A stretch of DNA of 64,000 bases, from NCBI RefSeq assembly GCF_010389155.1, contig NC_057764.1, positions 13,206,001-13,270,000 on the forward strand. The letters are read 5' to 3'. Made by a program: the position numbers and the translations under genes. Position 1 is the first letter of the stretch; every line of letters starts with the position of its first letter. This document shows, in pieces, positions 21,228-34,250 of the stretch. The notes below the pieces were generated by a model. It saw only the letters and a program-made list of their open reading frames with translations, did not search any database and was not told the origin of the DNA. The DNA is from Erigeron canadensis (lineage: Eukaryota > Streptophyta > Magnoliopsida > Asterales > Asteraceae).

Positions 21228-22277
21228 ATGGCTATTCAAATAATGGATGAGTTTGTTTCAAAGGTGTTAGATTTTTTAATGGGCGAAGAGCCAAGTTGGG
21301 AAGAAATACGTCGTCATGATAATCACATTTGTTGGTGTATCATGAAGAATCCATGTGCAGTGGTTTGTTTTGAGAAAAATAAAATCGATGTGAATACATT
21401 TAAACTTTTGTAAGAGAACATAAAATTTTTCAATCTGAAATTGACCAACTCAAATCTGAGAATAAAGAGCTCAAATCTGCAAATGATCTTATTTTGTCAA
21501 ACATGGAATGTCTTCAAAAAGAAAATGATCATTTGCACTCGAAGATTTTCAAATTAACAAATGAGTTGGACAATTCTTCCAAAGAGCTCAATAAAGTTGT
21601 TTTAGACACTCAAATCAAAGAACTTGTTTTGCAACAAAAGATTTCTGAGTTACACCATGAGTTGCGAAACAAGTCCACCATTTTTGAGAGAAAAGTTGAA
21701 AAGGAAAGAACAAATCATTGTGCTCAAATCAAGTGTCTTGAAGACAAGTGTTTGCAATTTCAGTCAAACGAAACATCTTTGACCAAGAAAATTTTTGATC
21801 TTGAGATTGAATTGCAAACACAAACCAAATCTTTTCAAAGTCAAAATCATTGTTTTGTTTCTTCTAATCCATCTAAAGAAGTTGTTGAAGTTTGCACTCA
21901 ACCTAATTGTCCTATATGTGAAGTTGTGAATTCCCCTGTGCAAACTAATTGTGATGATATTGAGACCATTGAGACCTCAACTCAGATTGAGTTTGATTGT
22001 GTTTGTGACAAAATTGAGGTTTCTAAAAGCTTTCCAAAAACCGAGTCATCCAAACCTAAAGTTGATGTTCCAAAGAGGATTTACACGGGTAGATCTTCAA
22101 AACCTTTTGAAAGAAAAGTCTCCCAGTTTACTAATTACTCCTTACAAAAGGATAAGAAGTACGCTAAGAAACCAAATTTTGATGGAACAACTACTTTAGT
22201 GCATTTTCTATCCTTCGAGGATAATTCATCACACATTTCTCAAGCAAAATCTCAGTTGACTAAATCTAAATGGAAAC
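21228..22277 (+). pseudogene. gag: Element A gag, N-terminal and coiled-coil part
   Basis: Starts at ATG 21228 (MAIQIMDEFVSKVLDF), shifts frame near 21408, then runs as one long frame. The second frame is a Lys/Glu/Leu-rich coiled coil (ECLQKENDHLHSKIFKLTNE and onward) followed by a Cys-containing segment CTQPNCPICEV. No UBN2 capsid domain and no CCHC knuckle is seen upstream, so this gag is unusually short or has lost its capsid part. It is cut by element C at 22277. Excising C with one GAAAC copy joins it in frame to 51937 onward. Confidence 0.75.
22273..22277. repeat. Left target-site duplication of element C (GAAAC)
   Basis: GAAAC precedes the TG of the first C LTR copy and recurs at 51932-51936 after the final CA. 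Confidence 0.94.
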
Positions 22278-22727
22278 TGTAGCAATTGTCAAATTTCCAA
22301 GTCAACGTCTACTCTAAATTATATTCTAATCAAGTTCTATATGGTATGATAAGATTTTATTTTACTAAATTACTAAAAGAAAATACCGGTTGTTAAGTCA
22401 ATATCTTGAAAACTATATTTTAGATCAATATGTAGATTGATTGACTATCATATCATTTTGAGTATATAGTGTCAGTTCCAAAGGAACAAAATTATGACCC
22501 TTTGTACTCTTAAACCTTAAGTCAATTGGCAGGAAATTGAATTCAAGTTCGTGATACATGATTTAATGTATGACATCAATACTATTATAAATGTAACTCA
22601 AAGTAGAAGTTCATTCCATTTTACTATAAATAACTTAAAGGAAACAGAAGTTAGTAGAGCTACTAAACGACAACCAACTCATGGGAACAAAAATCTATTT
22701 GATTGATCATATCAAGCAACATCCCTA
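22278..22727 (+). repeat. First 450 bp of a C LTR, truncated
   Basis: Near-identical to the beginning of the full LTR at 23590. It stops abruptly at ATCCCTA (22721-22727), where the full copy continues TGTCAGG, and jumps into integrase sequence with at most one base of microhomology. Confidence 0.9.
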
Positions 22728-23589
22728 GAAAGTTTGGGAACTCATTTAGATATGAGTACCGCTTATCACCCTCAGACGGCTGGTCAGAGTGAAAGGACCA
22801 TTCAGACCCTAGAAGACATGCTCCGAGCATGTGTCATCGACTTTGGCAATGGTTGGGATAAGCACTTACCTTTGGCAGAATTTTCGTACAACAATAGTTA
22901 CCATTCTAGCATAGACTGCTCCGTTTGAGTCACTTTATGGGAGAAAGTGTCGATCACCTGTTTGTTGGGCCGAAATAGGAGATAGTCAGATCACCGGGCC
23001 TGAAATAATACATGAAACCACTGAGAAGATTGTGCAAATCCAAGAAAGGTTGAAAGCGGCAAAAGATCGTCAGAAAAGCTATGCTGACGTTAGGAGAGGA
23101 CCCTTGGATTTCAGGTTGGAGATAAAGTCATGTTAAAGGTGTCACCGTGGAAAGGAGTAATACGTTTTGGCAAACGGGGAAACTAAATCCTAGAGACATA
23201 GGACCGTTTGAAATTTTGGAAAGGATTGGTCCTGTAGCATACAAACTACAGTTGCCACAAGAACTTAGTGGTATTCACAACACCTTCCATGTGTCAAATT
23301 TGAAGAAATGACTAGCTGATGAGAACCTCATCATACCCCTAGAAGAACTTCAGTTGGATAACAAGTTGCATTTTATTGAGGAACCTATAGAGATAATGGA
23401 TCGAGATGTCAAAAGGCTAAAACAAAGTCGTATCCCAATAGTTATTGTTCGGTGGAACTCTAGGCGAGGCCCAGAGTTTACGTGGGAACGTGAAGATCAG
23501 ATGAAACAAAAGTATCCCCACCTCTTCACAACTACTCCAGGTACCTCAACCTAACTTTCGGGACGAAAGTTCCTTTAACGGGTAGATAC
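22728..23589 (+). pseudogene. pol: Element C extra copy of the integrase C-terminus
   Basis: Nearly the same sequence as 33425-34285. It begins in the integrase core just before the region holding the catalytic Glu ([21 protein letters not shown]). It continues through the C-terminal DNA-binding region to the chromodomain-like end (IEIMDRDVKRLKQSRIP, FTWEREDQMKQKYPHLF). Several stops and small indels break it. It keeps TAGQSER where the other copy has KDGQSER. Only this 3' part of one gag-pol unit survives. Confidence 0.9.
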
Positions 23590-26500
23590 TGTAGCAATCG
23601 TCAAATTTCCAAGTCAACGTCTACTCTAAATTATATTCTAATCAAGTTCTATATGGTATGATAAGATTTTATTTTACTAAATCACTAAAAGAAAATACCG
23701 ATTGTTAAGTCAATATCTTGAAAACTATATTTTAGATCAATATGTAGATTGATTGACTATCATATCATTTTGAGTATATAGTGTCAGTTCCAAAGGAACA
23801 AAATTATGACCCTTTGTACTCTTAAACCTTAAGTCAATTGGCAGGAAATTGAATTCAAGTTCGTGATACATGATTTAATGTATGACATCAATACTATTAT
23901 AAATGTAACTCAAGTTAGAAGTTCATTCCATTTTACTATAAATAACTTAAAGGAAACAGAAGTTAGTAGAGCTACTAAACGACAACCAACTCATGGTAAC
24001 AAAAATCTATTTGATTGATCATATCAAGCAATATCCCTATGTCAGGCAATATTCCCTCAAAATATCTTCCTTCTTGTTGTAACCAAAAGACCTTGTTCAC
24101 AATATTAAGCAAAAATATTCTTTTTACATGTTGAAAGATCAAGCAGCTCAATTCTCCATTGATTCTTTCAATCTGATCGGATACAAGAAGAAACCATTTC
24201 TTCATTTGACAAAATCCAAAATTTACTTTTAATTTTAGGAACAGAAAGCCTCTTAGTTTAGGCAAGTATTCTACAAGAATTCTTCCACCCTAGAGCCACC
24301 CTACAGCCACCCTTCTTGATCACTCATGTGACCAGTTTTGGGTGTTCTCCATCACCTCTCCAACCATCCTCAATCTTCTATAAATACCACCATGGATTCA
24401 CCTCTAAATTGCACCACATCTCTACTCATTCAATACTCAAGAACTCATTCAGAATCAGTTACTTCTCACTGTTTTGAGGCAGCAGAAACACCCTTGTACA
24501 AACCATGAGATCATCATCCAACACCATTACAATGACCACAATTTCAAGCCAGCCTTGGGTTATCTTTCATTGATTCCTTAGTCGCGGTTCAGAAACATTC
24601 AAGCTCAAGTTTTGGGTCTTAGTATAGCAACCTCACAGCTTATTAAACTTTCGTAAGTATATCGATACTCTCTTCATTTCAATCTTGCCACAACTCTGAG
24701 ATATACCGCTAAATAAACTGTTTCGTTTATCCCGTCTAGACGCATTCTGTTAGGCGTTTGGTGTCTTCCGCTCCTTGTTGAAGTCTCGATAAGGGTTGCT
24801 AACCTCCCCTCAGCCTAGTTGTAAGTACGCGAAATCCTTTTTTATTAGTATATATGAACGCGTTAAGTCTTTGGTAGCAAGCTCGTTGTCATCGTGTAAT
24901 GAAATACAAATACTAGAAGTGCCTGCTCACTAATGTACACATATTTATGCGTTGAATCTTGAGGGGATTAATATTCCGAAATTAAACCTCTAAACATGTA
25001 TATAGGTACATATGTACATATAAAGCATAACTTGACAACTTACATATTTATATGCTTTACACTAATACTATAGACTAAGTATGCTGGACTATTTAAACTA
25101 AGGAGACCACCTGATAGTAACAATGATACATTTTGAACCCCCTGTATTTCATAAATTTCTATGTCTTATAAAGTGATCAAAAGGCTTGAGCTTTAAAGGC
25201 ATGAATGAGTTGAATATAAGATAATTATATACTTACATGATGGACTAAGTAAATGGGGTACAAGGATGACTTAAATATGCAAGTACTATAGACTTGATGG
25301 TTAATACTAAAATACATATTTTTAGTCTTCTTACAAATCTGTACAAAATTTGGAAATGAAAAGTGAACATAGATATAAGTTAAAATAAACGAAAATATGT
25401 ACTTATATGCTGAACTTGATAAATAAATGATAAAGAGGAAGGCCATGTGATGACATAGTATACTGATATACAAAGGATGATATTGGACTAAATACTCTTA
25501 TGGATATTGACTTGATATACATGGTTTTTGATATGTATCTGACACTCCATAACTTTAAAGGACATAAAAAATATTGCATCTTGATTTTAATAAAGAAATT
25601 GTGACTAACAACTATCACCAACATGAGCCCCAATTTCTCCACCGTTAGTTATAAGCATATTTAAAGATTTTCTAATGACATACATGTATATATGGAGTTG
25701 CTTGTTGTGTTACCATTTGTAAATTATGTTACATAACATGGACCAGTAAACAATTAAGATTTAATCTATGTAAAACTCATAGGAAACAAGTATGAGTAAT
25801 AAGCTATTGGGTCATTAACTTGGAACTATATATTTAAGTGATCTCTAAATTGATAAATATCGCATGATTTATTTACGGTGCACATAATCCGGATATTCAT
25901 CTAGAAATCACTATTTCTCGTTATCAAGCTAAGGTGAGTTCATAGCCCCTTTTTAAATATTTCATATTTAGGGTGAGAATACATGCATTGTTTTTATTTC
26001 GTTTTAAGATTGGACACAAGTACCTTGTTACTATATATTGCCTGAGTTGTTTCTCATCCTATTAAATCCCCTATTTCAATACCGTCAATTATGGACTTAA
26101 GCGCGAATATTTGTGAATAGATCTATTGGGTTTGACACCCCCACCCGGGTTAGTAGCGATAACTGGATCGGCATGATCAAACGGGTGCATGATATTTGAT
26201 CCATAGTACTTGAGGATGAAAGTACTACGCATGGGTAAATGTAACATCGATAAGCTTCGGTATTGGGAGCTCAGTGCTATAGTATTATATATATTATGTA
26301 TATAAAAACCTTGTGATCCATAAACTATGTTGATATGATAAACCTATGACTCACCAACTTTATGTTGACGTTTTAGCATGTATTTCTCAGGTAACTAGTG
26401 TTATGGAATTTCATGGAGCGGAGTAGGAATCTCAAGTACTCAAGAGTCATGTACTAGATAATAAATAAGAACTCTTATGTATTTCTTAGCTACTTTATTG

Positions 26501-26629
26501 TAAGGTTATGTCTTGAAACGTTGATATTAATGAATAAAAATGACACGTTTAGTGGTCGTTCTCTTGTACAATTTGTGTTATGATCCTTTGTAGTCATAAC
26601 TCGCCAAAATGATTTGGCAGGGTGTGACA
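23590..26629 (+). repeat. Complete LTR of element C (5' LTR of the surviving unit)
   Basis: TGTAGCAATCG...GTGTGACA, 3040 bp, followed by a primer site. TATAAATA at 24379-24386 in a CTATAAATACCACC context is the likely promoter. The remaining 2.2 kb of R/U5 is AT-rich and holds no conserved coding frame; small minus-strand frames there recur simply because the LTR recurs. A splice-donor-like TCGTAAGT lies at 24651-24658 and an AAGGTGAGTTCATAGCCCC block at about 25931. Confidence 0.93.
24379..24386 (+). promoter_or_regulatory. TATA box of element C LTR
   Basis: TATAAATA, about 790 bp into the LTR, conserved at 35070-35077 in the next copy. Confidence 0.65.
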
Positions 26630-26632
26630 GAT

Positions 26633-26644
26633 TGGCATCAGAGC
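26633..26644 (+). other. Primer binding site of element C
   Basis: TGGCATCAGAGC, one base different from the standard initiator-Met site TGGTATCAGAGC, three bases after the LTR end. From here to 27467 the leader is AT-rich with no coding signal. Confidence 0.85.
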
Positions 26645-27467
26645 GAGGTTGTTATAGAGAACTAGGTTGCACTAGTGGTGTCTAAGAATTAACTCGTTAG
26701 ATTGCATTAGTAGGCCTAGACTATAACAGAACTTACTTAATGACCTTAGGTAGATGTCTTATAAGAAAAACGCTTGATAACAATTAGGATGTGTTCTTTA
26801 ACGGGTAGATACTAATTAGACTGCCGACAATATGATTTAAGCCCATACTTGCTCGGTGACACAAGTTGTGAGATGAATAAAAATGACTTGGGGTTATTAG
26901 TATTGTGTCGAACAATATTATTCTTGATTTAGTTACATATATTTTGGGCAAGTGATCATGACCATTTAGAACCCACATTTGTTTTGATTAAGACTGCCAA
27001 GTTATATTTTTTATTAGTTATCAGACCATTCAAACTTTTACATAAGTAAGAGTCCCAACAGAAGATTTTAACTATACATATATGTGACTTTATTGTAGTG
27101 TAAAAGTGTATCACATTGTATGTTTCTACAATAATCTTGAGGTAAATCCTTGTACTGGGTATTTTTCTATGGCTTAGTTAAGAACTACCCCATATCTATA
27201 TAAATGGTTAAACAAGAATTTGCATGTATCATACATTTTTACCTCTTAAAATTGTCACATTGATCATAATTTAATCTTCAGGTCAGTAGCCTAATTCCTC
27301 ATTTATAACCAAATGAAAGTTTCAAACAATCATGGAGATTTGTACGTATGATTAACAGGATGCAAGAAACAATAACCATTAATAAGATTAAAAGTTAGAC
27401 AACAAGAATTTGGTTGATTCAATACAATATCTGCTCTATCATTAACTACTTTTCTTACAGCAACCAC

Positions 27468-28531
27468 ATGGACTCTTACGTCATACTAACTGATTCCGAA
27501 GAAGAACGCCAAGCAAATCTCATGGCGATGAACAATTCTGATGCTGAATCGCACCATTCCGGGTTGAGAAATAGAGAAAAACCTGTAGTAGAACCCGTTG
27601 AAGAGGAGGATGACCCAGAAGAATTACCCATGGATGAGATGATGGTAGTCCCTGATGTGGTACCTTTACCTCCTATCCCATCACTTCATAATGAATGGAA
27701 GCCCGCATAACTCGAACAGCAAGGATATGAGTGATTCCACCCCGTCAAAAGGAAATCGCACCTCCCGAAGAACCCGCACCAGAACCATTCCCGAATGGAC
27801 CATTCTTTTGGCCCGCGAAGGGGAATCCCGGGTACCAATCTACTGCCCCAATAGACGAATCTGCTTGGGAACACCTTAATCATCCAGACTGGAGCAAATT
27901 ACCAGCATATCTACATGCGTGGAGGAGCGACTTGATGTTTTCTGCCCCCACCTCTGAGACGGGAGGACCATCCAACTACGAGCAAGCTTACCCACTGACC
28001 CACGAACCACCTCATCATACCGTGTCGCTCCTGGTGGCATTAGCCAATAACCAAGAACATCGACTAAGTCAAGTAGAAATTGGACCAATGGAAGTGCCAG
28101 GGTATATGGCGTTGCACCAAGTTAGCAACCACGTCCACACCTTGGAAACCAGATTTATCGGGATGAACAGTCAACTCCACTCAATGAATCACCTGTTCGG
28201 GCTGTATAAGCAGGCGACTAACAACCTGATGGACCGATAGGTCGAATTATCTAATGACCTGACGGCTGCTAACGCTCATTTGACTTATGTCATGAATGAG
28301 GTCGAGTCGGTAAGGAATAGAAGAATCATGGAGGAGAGAAAGGGAGCAGAAATGGCTTGGAAGGTTGGACAATTGGAGCACAAGGTGGAACAACTCAGTA
28401 TCATGGTGCAAAAGATGGAAGCCTATTTGCAAGCCGGGAACGGAGTCCGAGAGGGTAGGGAGCAGCAACAACGAAGTGGCAAAAAGAAACATGATGCTAT
28501 CGTGCTAGAACTTAAGTATTCGAATAAGTAG
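27468..28531 (+). pseudogene. Element C extra ORF upstream of gag
   Basis: Begins at ATG 27468, eight bases after a strong acceptor-like TTTTCTTACAG. The N-terminus is acidic (DSEEERQANL, EPVEEEDDPEELPMDE). It carries a stop at about 27708 and a one-base shift near 27730, and then runs in a second frame to 28531 with one TAG at 28238. The middle is Pro/Trp-rich (PNGPFFWPAKGNPGY). The last third is a coiled coil (QLEHKVEQLSIMVQKMEAYLQ) ending in a basic patch (KKKH). It sits between primer site and gag, where most Tekay elements have only leader. No zinc knuckle, capsid motif or enzyme motif is seen. Function unknown. Confidence 0.65.
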
Positions 28532-29803
28532 GAGAAGAGAACGTAGAAGTAGGATAGGTTCTCAGATCAGTAGCTTAACAATGTAGTATCTCGAACCAGT
28601 AGTAGTAGAAAGATCATCGTATTCTGTTCCTTAAAAATTCTGTACTTGTATGAACTCGGTAATTTTATTGTTGTAATGTTTTAATTGTGGTACCTTAAAT
28701 GTTTACTGTGACATCTCGATATATATATATATATATGTATATATGTATATCGTTACAAATGCAAAACTAGATTCAAAACCTACTGCCATTCTAGATTAAG
28801 ATGGATGCTTTGAGCCTTTTAATTAATGTATGGCTCCTTTATTACCAAGATCTAATACAAGTGATAGCTTATCCCCTTGATCAGGTGCCCATATAAAAAT
28901 TTGATTTCTTGAATAGAAATTTCCCTCATGATAATAGTATAATAACTTGTAAAGAACCTACTGATTGGTGTAATTCGTTATATCAACATGGGCGTGAGTT
29001 GTTTAAAGGTGATTGTATATATATCCTGCTGGAGTCATAAGTATGAATTTCATTTTCCCGCTTGAACTTAAAATTTACAGCATGACTTGGTGATATTTTT
29101 TTTGGTCATAATATAACTACATATGCTTTGATAACTTGACAATTTGATACATAGTTAAAAGAACAAATGAGTCACTGCCATGGTTAATAATTTGAGTTTT
29201 AGAAAAACTAACCTTGCCCATGAAACTTATCGAAAATGTATCTATGACCCAATATATATTATATTTACACACAAGGGAAGAATTTCCAACTAGCATTATA
29301 AGCATATATATATATACACCAAGATTGCTCTTAAGTTTTGGGATAGAGATTTCATACGTTAATCATGATCAGAATGAATAAATAACACCAACAAATGGTG
29401 CTGTAATATGAATTGGAGATTTATTAGTAAGCAAAAACTAAAAGAAGTTGGACACCTTATCCATGGTGCTCATCAAAAATATAATTCAAAATTTGTTCAA
29501 AATGTGTTCAGGAGTGTGTAAATATATATACATATAAATGTAGCATTATAAGTGCAAGATTTCGATGTACTAGTGTTATTTATAAATTCTTCTATGTATG
29601 AAGTACCTTAGTAGTAAAATCTCGATGATATATATATATATACACCACTTAGATGATGGAGATAATCATACTTTTGAGTAAAAGAAAAGCTGCCAACAAG
29701 AATAATTAGTAAATGAATAATTATAGACATCAAAATATATACTGCTATAATTTTCCTTTTACGTCTCATCTATTGAATTGCCTTTTGAAGCAAAATTTCA
29801 CCC
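28532..29803 (+). other. AT-rich spacer between pre-gag ORF and gag of element C
   Basis: No coding frame. (TA)n/(TATG)n microsatellites lie at about 28719-28752, 29303-29316 and 29628-29642, two of them next to a TCTCGAT word. It ends in a pyrimidine-rich stretch before the gag ATG. Confidence 0.6.
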
Positions 29804-31000
29804 ATGAGCGCTGCACGAATCGAACAATTAATAGTAGAACGCGTAGCCGAGGCCTTGGCAGCCGCAGAAGCCACTAGGGAAACCGGGTCAGGAAGCCTAA
29901 ATGGAACCGGGGGAACTACCAACCATACATTACAAAGTTTCACTTTTAGGGATTTCCAGTACTGCAAGCCACAAAGTTTTCATGGAACGGAAGGTGCAGT
30001 TGGTCTACTCAGGTGGTTTGAAAAGATGGAATCGGTATTTCGCATCAGCAACTGCGCTAATGGTGACAGAGTGAAATATGCTACTGGTACTCTACTAGAC
30101 GGAGCCCTCACCTGGTGGAACACATATGCTCAAACAATTGGAATTGATGCTGCTTATGAAACACCTTGGGAAGATATGAAGCGAATGATGACTGAGGAGT
30201 CCCCCGAACAGAAATCCAAAATTAGAAGTGGAGTTTTGGCATCTGAAGGTAAAAGGTACCAACATGCCAGAATATACAAATCATTTCAATGAATTGGCAC
30301 TCTTATGTCCCACTATGGTCACTCCAGAGTATAAAAGGATCGAGCAATACATCTGGGGACTTCCACAACCAGTTCAAGGGATGGTGACCTCATCAAAGCC
30401 AAATGACATTCAAAGTACTGTTCGGATGGCTCATGATCTCATGGATCAATTCATCCGCCAAGGAGCAACAATGAAGTTGACAGAAGTAAGGAATGTCGAA
30501 ACAAAGAGGAAGTGGGAAGGATATGTTGGAAGTAATGGGAGAAACTTTAGACATTTCTCTAATAAGAGGCAAGATGTGGTCAGGGCATATAATGTTGGGC
30601 CCAATGTGAAAAAGGGGTATACTGGAAATCACCCCTACTGTAACAAATGCAACCGACACCACACAGGCCCATGTACCATAGTTTGTGCAAGATGTAAGAA
30701 AACAGGACACCTAGCACGAAACTGTAGAGGTCTTGCACCTGCACCTACACAAGGTGCTCCTGCACAAGGAGCTGGGGGAAGTGGAGTGGTGAAGAATGTG
30801 ACCCCTGGGTCATGCTATGGATGTGGAGAAATGGGACACTTCAAAAACAACTGCCCAAAGTTGAAAAACAAGAATGCTGGACCAGCTCGTGGAAGAGCTT
30901 TTGTCATCACTGCCGCAGAAGCCCGTGAGGACCCCAATCTGGTCACGGGTACGTATTTACTGAACAACTGTTATGCTTCTATCTTATTTGACACCGAGCC
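29804..31000 (+). pseudogene. gag: Element C gag
   Basis: Starts MSAARIEQLIVERVAEAL. Retrotransposon capsid domain: FRDFQYCKPQSFHGTEGAVG, LLRWFEKMESVF, ALTWWNTYAQTIG. Frame shifts near 30195, then FNELALLCPTMVTPEYKRIE and YIWGLPQPVQG. Three zinc-binding clusters follow (CNKCNRHHTGPC, CARCKKTGHLARNC, CYGCGEMGHFKNNC; about 30640-30853). A second shift in the opposite sense near 30995 restores the pol frame but destroys the protease active-site region. Packages RNA in virus-like particles. Confidence 0.9.
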
Positions 31001-31400
31001 GATAAGAGTTTTATATCTAAGGAATATAGTCTATTAATAAATATTTCTCCCACTACCTTAGATAATAAATACTCCATAGAACTAGCCAACGGTAAATTGA
31101 TAAAGGCGGATAGAATACTAGAAGGTTGTACTTTAAGTTTGGCAAACAAACCATTTAAGATAGACTTAATGCCAGTAGAACTTGGGAGTTTTGATGTAGT
31201 AGTTGGGATGGATTGGTTGGCAAGTAATCATGCGGAAATTTCTTGTCATGAGAAAATTGTTCGTATCCCTCTCTCGAATGGCGAAATATTAATAATTCAA
31301 GGAGAAAAGAGCGACACCAAATTGACTGCTCAAAAATTCCTAAGAAAAGGTCATCAAGCGATATTGGCTCATGTAAAGGAGAAGAAGCCGGATGAAAAAC
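30960..31400 (+). pseudogene. pol: Element C protease region
   Basis: The retropepsin-like active-site segment at about 30988-31010 is broken by a one-base deletion, leaving the first Asp-Thr in one frame and the remainder in another. Downstream, [27 protein letters not shown] is the conserved C-terminal flap and core of Ty3 proteases and is intact in the pol frame. Confidence 0.82.
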
Positions 31401-32182
31401 GACTCGAAGATGTGCCCATAGCACGTGACTACCCCGAGGTTTTCCCCGAGGACTTACCTGGTCTTCCTCCATCAAGACAAGTAGAGTTTGGTATTGACTT
31501 AGTGCCTGGAGCCACTCTAGTCGCACGAGCCCCATATAGGTTAGCTCCTTCAGAAATGCAGGAGTTATCAAGTCAATTACAAGAGCTACTAGATAAAGGT
31601 TTTATACGACCAAGTTCCTCACCATGGGGAGCTCCAGTGTTGTTTGTGAAAAAGAAGGATGGTACATTTCACATGTGTATAGATTATAGAGAATTAAATA
31701 AGCTAACTGTGAAAAACCGATACCCACTCCCAAGAAATGATGACTTGTTCGACCAATTACAAGGTTCTAGTTGCTACTCTAAGATTGATCTAAGGTCGGG
31801 GTATCATCAGTTATGAGTCAAGGATGAGGATGTCCCAAAAACAGCATTCCGGACACGATACGGTCATTACGAGTTTTTAGTAATGCCATTTGGCTTGACT
31901 AACGCACCAGCCGTGTTCATGGACCTCATGAATCGGGTGTGCAAGCCATACCTTGACAAATTTGTCATTGTGTTTATCGATGATATCCTGATATACTCCC
32001 GAAGCAAAAATGAGCATGAACAACACTTGAGAATGATTTTAGAATTGTTAAAGAAAGAGCAATTATATGCTAAATTTTCAAAGTGTGACTTTTGGCTACA
32101 AGAAGTTCAATTTTTGGGTCACGTTGTCAATAGTCAAGGTATCCATGTAGACCCTGCTAAGACTGAGGCTGTTAAAAATTAG
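31400..32182 (+). pseudogene. pol: Element C reverse transcriptase
   Basis: [14 protein letters not shown] marks the start, then [45 protein letters not shown] and [15 protein letters not shown] at 31814 interrupts, followed by [19 protein letters not shown] and the catalytic FIDDILIYS box. TAG at 32180 ends the open stretch, but the same frame continues into RNase H. Typical of Ty3 chromoviruses. Confidence 0.93.
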
Positions 32183-32749
32183 GAGGCACCAAGGACCCCA
32201 ACTGAAGTTCGACAATTTTTAGGCCTTGCGGGTTATTATAGACGATTTATAGAAAATTTTTCAAAAATAGCCCAACCCTTAACCTCACTTACCCAGAAAA
32301 ATAAGAAATTTAATTGGGAAGATAAGCAAGATGCTGCATTTCAGTTGCTGAAACAAAAACTTTGTAGTGCACCAATTCTATCAATACCCGAAGGAACCAA
32401 AGATTTTGTGGTATACTGTGACGCCTCACACCAAGGTTTAGGTTGTGTACTAATGCAAAGACAGAAGGTTATTGCTTACGCATCCCGTCAACTAAAAGTA
32501 CATGAGAAAAACTATACGACCCATGATTTGGAACTAGGGGCCGTAGTGTTTGCATTAAAGATGTGGAGGCATTACCTTTATGGAACAAAGTGTATGGTGT
32601 TTACAGATCACAAGAGCCTTCAACATATTTTTGATCAAAGGGATCTCAATATGAGGCAACGAAGATGGGTAGAGTTATTAAATGATTATGAATGTGAAAT
32701 CCGTTATCACCCAGGAAAGGCGAATGTGGTTGCAGATGCTTTAAGTTGA
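32183..32749 (+). pseudogene. pol: Element C RNase H
   Basis: Starts with the tether region ([16 protein letters not shown]), then [16 protein letters not shown] (first Asp), [21 protein letters not shown] (Glu), FTDHKSL (Asp) and [13 protein letters not shown]. The active-site acids are present. It ends in TGA at 32747 exactly at the natural domain end, and more stops follow before integrase. Confidence 0.92.
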
Positions 32750-34250
32750 AAGGAGAGAGCAAAACCACTTCAAGTCTGAGCATTAAATATGACCATCCGT
32801 ACCAATCTCACTACTTAGATTCGAGATGTACAGCTCGAAGCTCTGATGAAAGAAAATGAAAGGAATGAAGCTTTAAGAGGGATGGAAAAACAATTTGAAA
32901 TCAAGACGGATGGAACCCGTTATTTCATGAGTCGAATTTGGGTGCCTAGTTTCGGTGGACTAAGAAAGTTAGTAATGGACGAAGCCCATAAAACAAGATA
33001 TTCAATTCACCCTGGAGCTGATAAAATGTATCATGGACTGAAAGGGTTATATTGGTGGCCAAATATGAAAGCCGACATCGCCACTTATGTCGGTAAATGT
33101 CTGACATGTTCCAAGGTAAAGGCAGAGACTCAAAAACCGTCCGGATTATTGCAACAACCTGAAATCCCGCAATGGAAGTGGGAATGTATAGCCATGGACT
33201 TCATAACGAAGCTGCCAAAGACACAAGGAGGTTACGACACTATTTGGGTGATAGTAGATCGTCTTACTAAATCAACACATTTCTTGGCAATTAAAGAAAT
33301 GGACAAGATGGAGCGACTAGCCAAATTGTACCTAAAGGAAATTGTCACAAGACATGGGGTGCCCATTTCTATCATTTCGGACCGTGATAGAAGATTTACT
33401 TCTCAATTCTGGGAGTCATTGCAAGAAAGTTTGGGAACTCGTTTAGATATGAGTACCGCTTATCACCCTCAGAAGGATGGTCAGAGTGAAAGGACCATTC
33501 AGACCCTAGAAGACATGCTCTGAGCATGTGTCATCGACTTTGGTAATGGTTGGGATAAGCACTTACCTTTGGCAGAATTTTCGTACAACAATAGTTACCA
33601 TTCTAGCATCAAGACTGCTCCGTTTGAGGCACTTTATGGGAGAAAGTATCGATAACCTGTTTGTTGGGCTGAAATAGGAGATAGTCAGATCACCGGGCCT
33701 GAAATTATACATGAAACCACTGAGAAGATTGTGCAAATCCAAGAAAGGTTGAAAGCGGCAAAAGACCGTCAGAAAGGCTATGCTGACGTTAGGAGAAAAC
33801 CCTTGGAATTTCAGGTTGGAGATAAAGTCATGTTAAAGGTGTCACCGTGGAAAGGAGTAATACGTTTTGGCAAACGGGGGAAACTAAATCCACATAGGAC
33901 CGTTTGAAATTTTGGAAAGGATTGGTCCTGTAGCATACAAACTACAGTTGCCACAAGAACTTAGTGGTATTCACAACACCTTCCATGTGTCAAATTTGAA
34001 GAAATGTCTAGCTGATGAGAACCTCATCATACCCCTAGAAGAACTTCAGTTGGATAACAAGTTGCATTTTATTGAGGAACCTATAGAGATAATGGATCGA
34101 GATGTCAAAAGGCTAAAACAAATTCGTATCCCAATAGTTAAAGTTCGGTGGAACTCTAGACGAGGCCCAGAGTTTACATGGGAACGTGAAGATCAGATGA
34201 AACAAAAGTATCCCCACCTCTTCACAACTACTCCAGGTACCTCAACCTAA
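32750..34250 (+). pseudogene. pol: Element C integrase with chromodomain-like C-terminus
   Basis: N-terminal HHCC zinc domain ([30 protein letters not shown]), then the core with MDFITKLP (first Asp), [14 protein letters not shown] (second Asp) and [12 protein letters not shown] (Glu). Stops occur at about 32777, 32817, 33521 and 33651, with a frame change near 33890. The last 110 residues resemble a chromodomain tail (HFIEEPIEIMDRDVKRLKQ, RWNSRRGPEFTWEREDQ), which in chromoviruses targets integration to heterochromatin. Confidence 0.92.

Noticed and set aside
25225..25642. Minus-strand open frames recurring at 25225, 35916 and 50521
   Set aside because: They recur because the C LTR recurs; composition is AT-rich background without conserved domain features.
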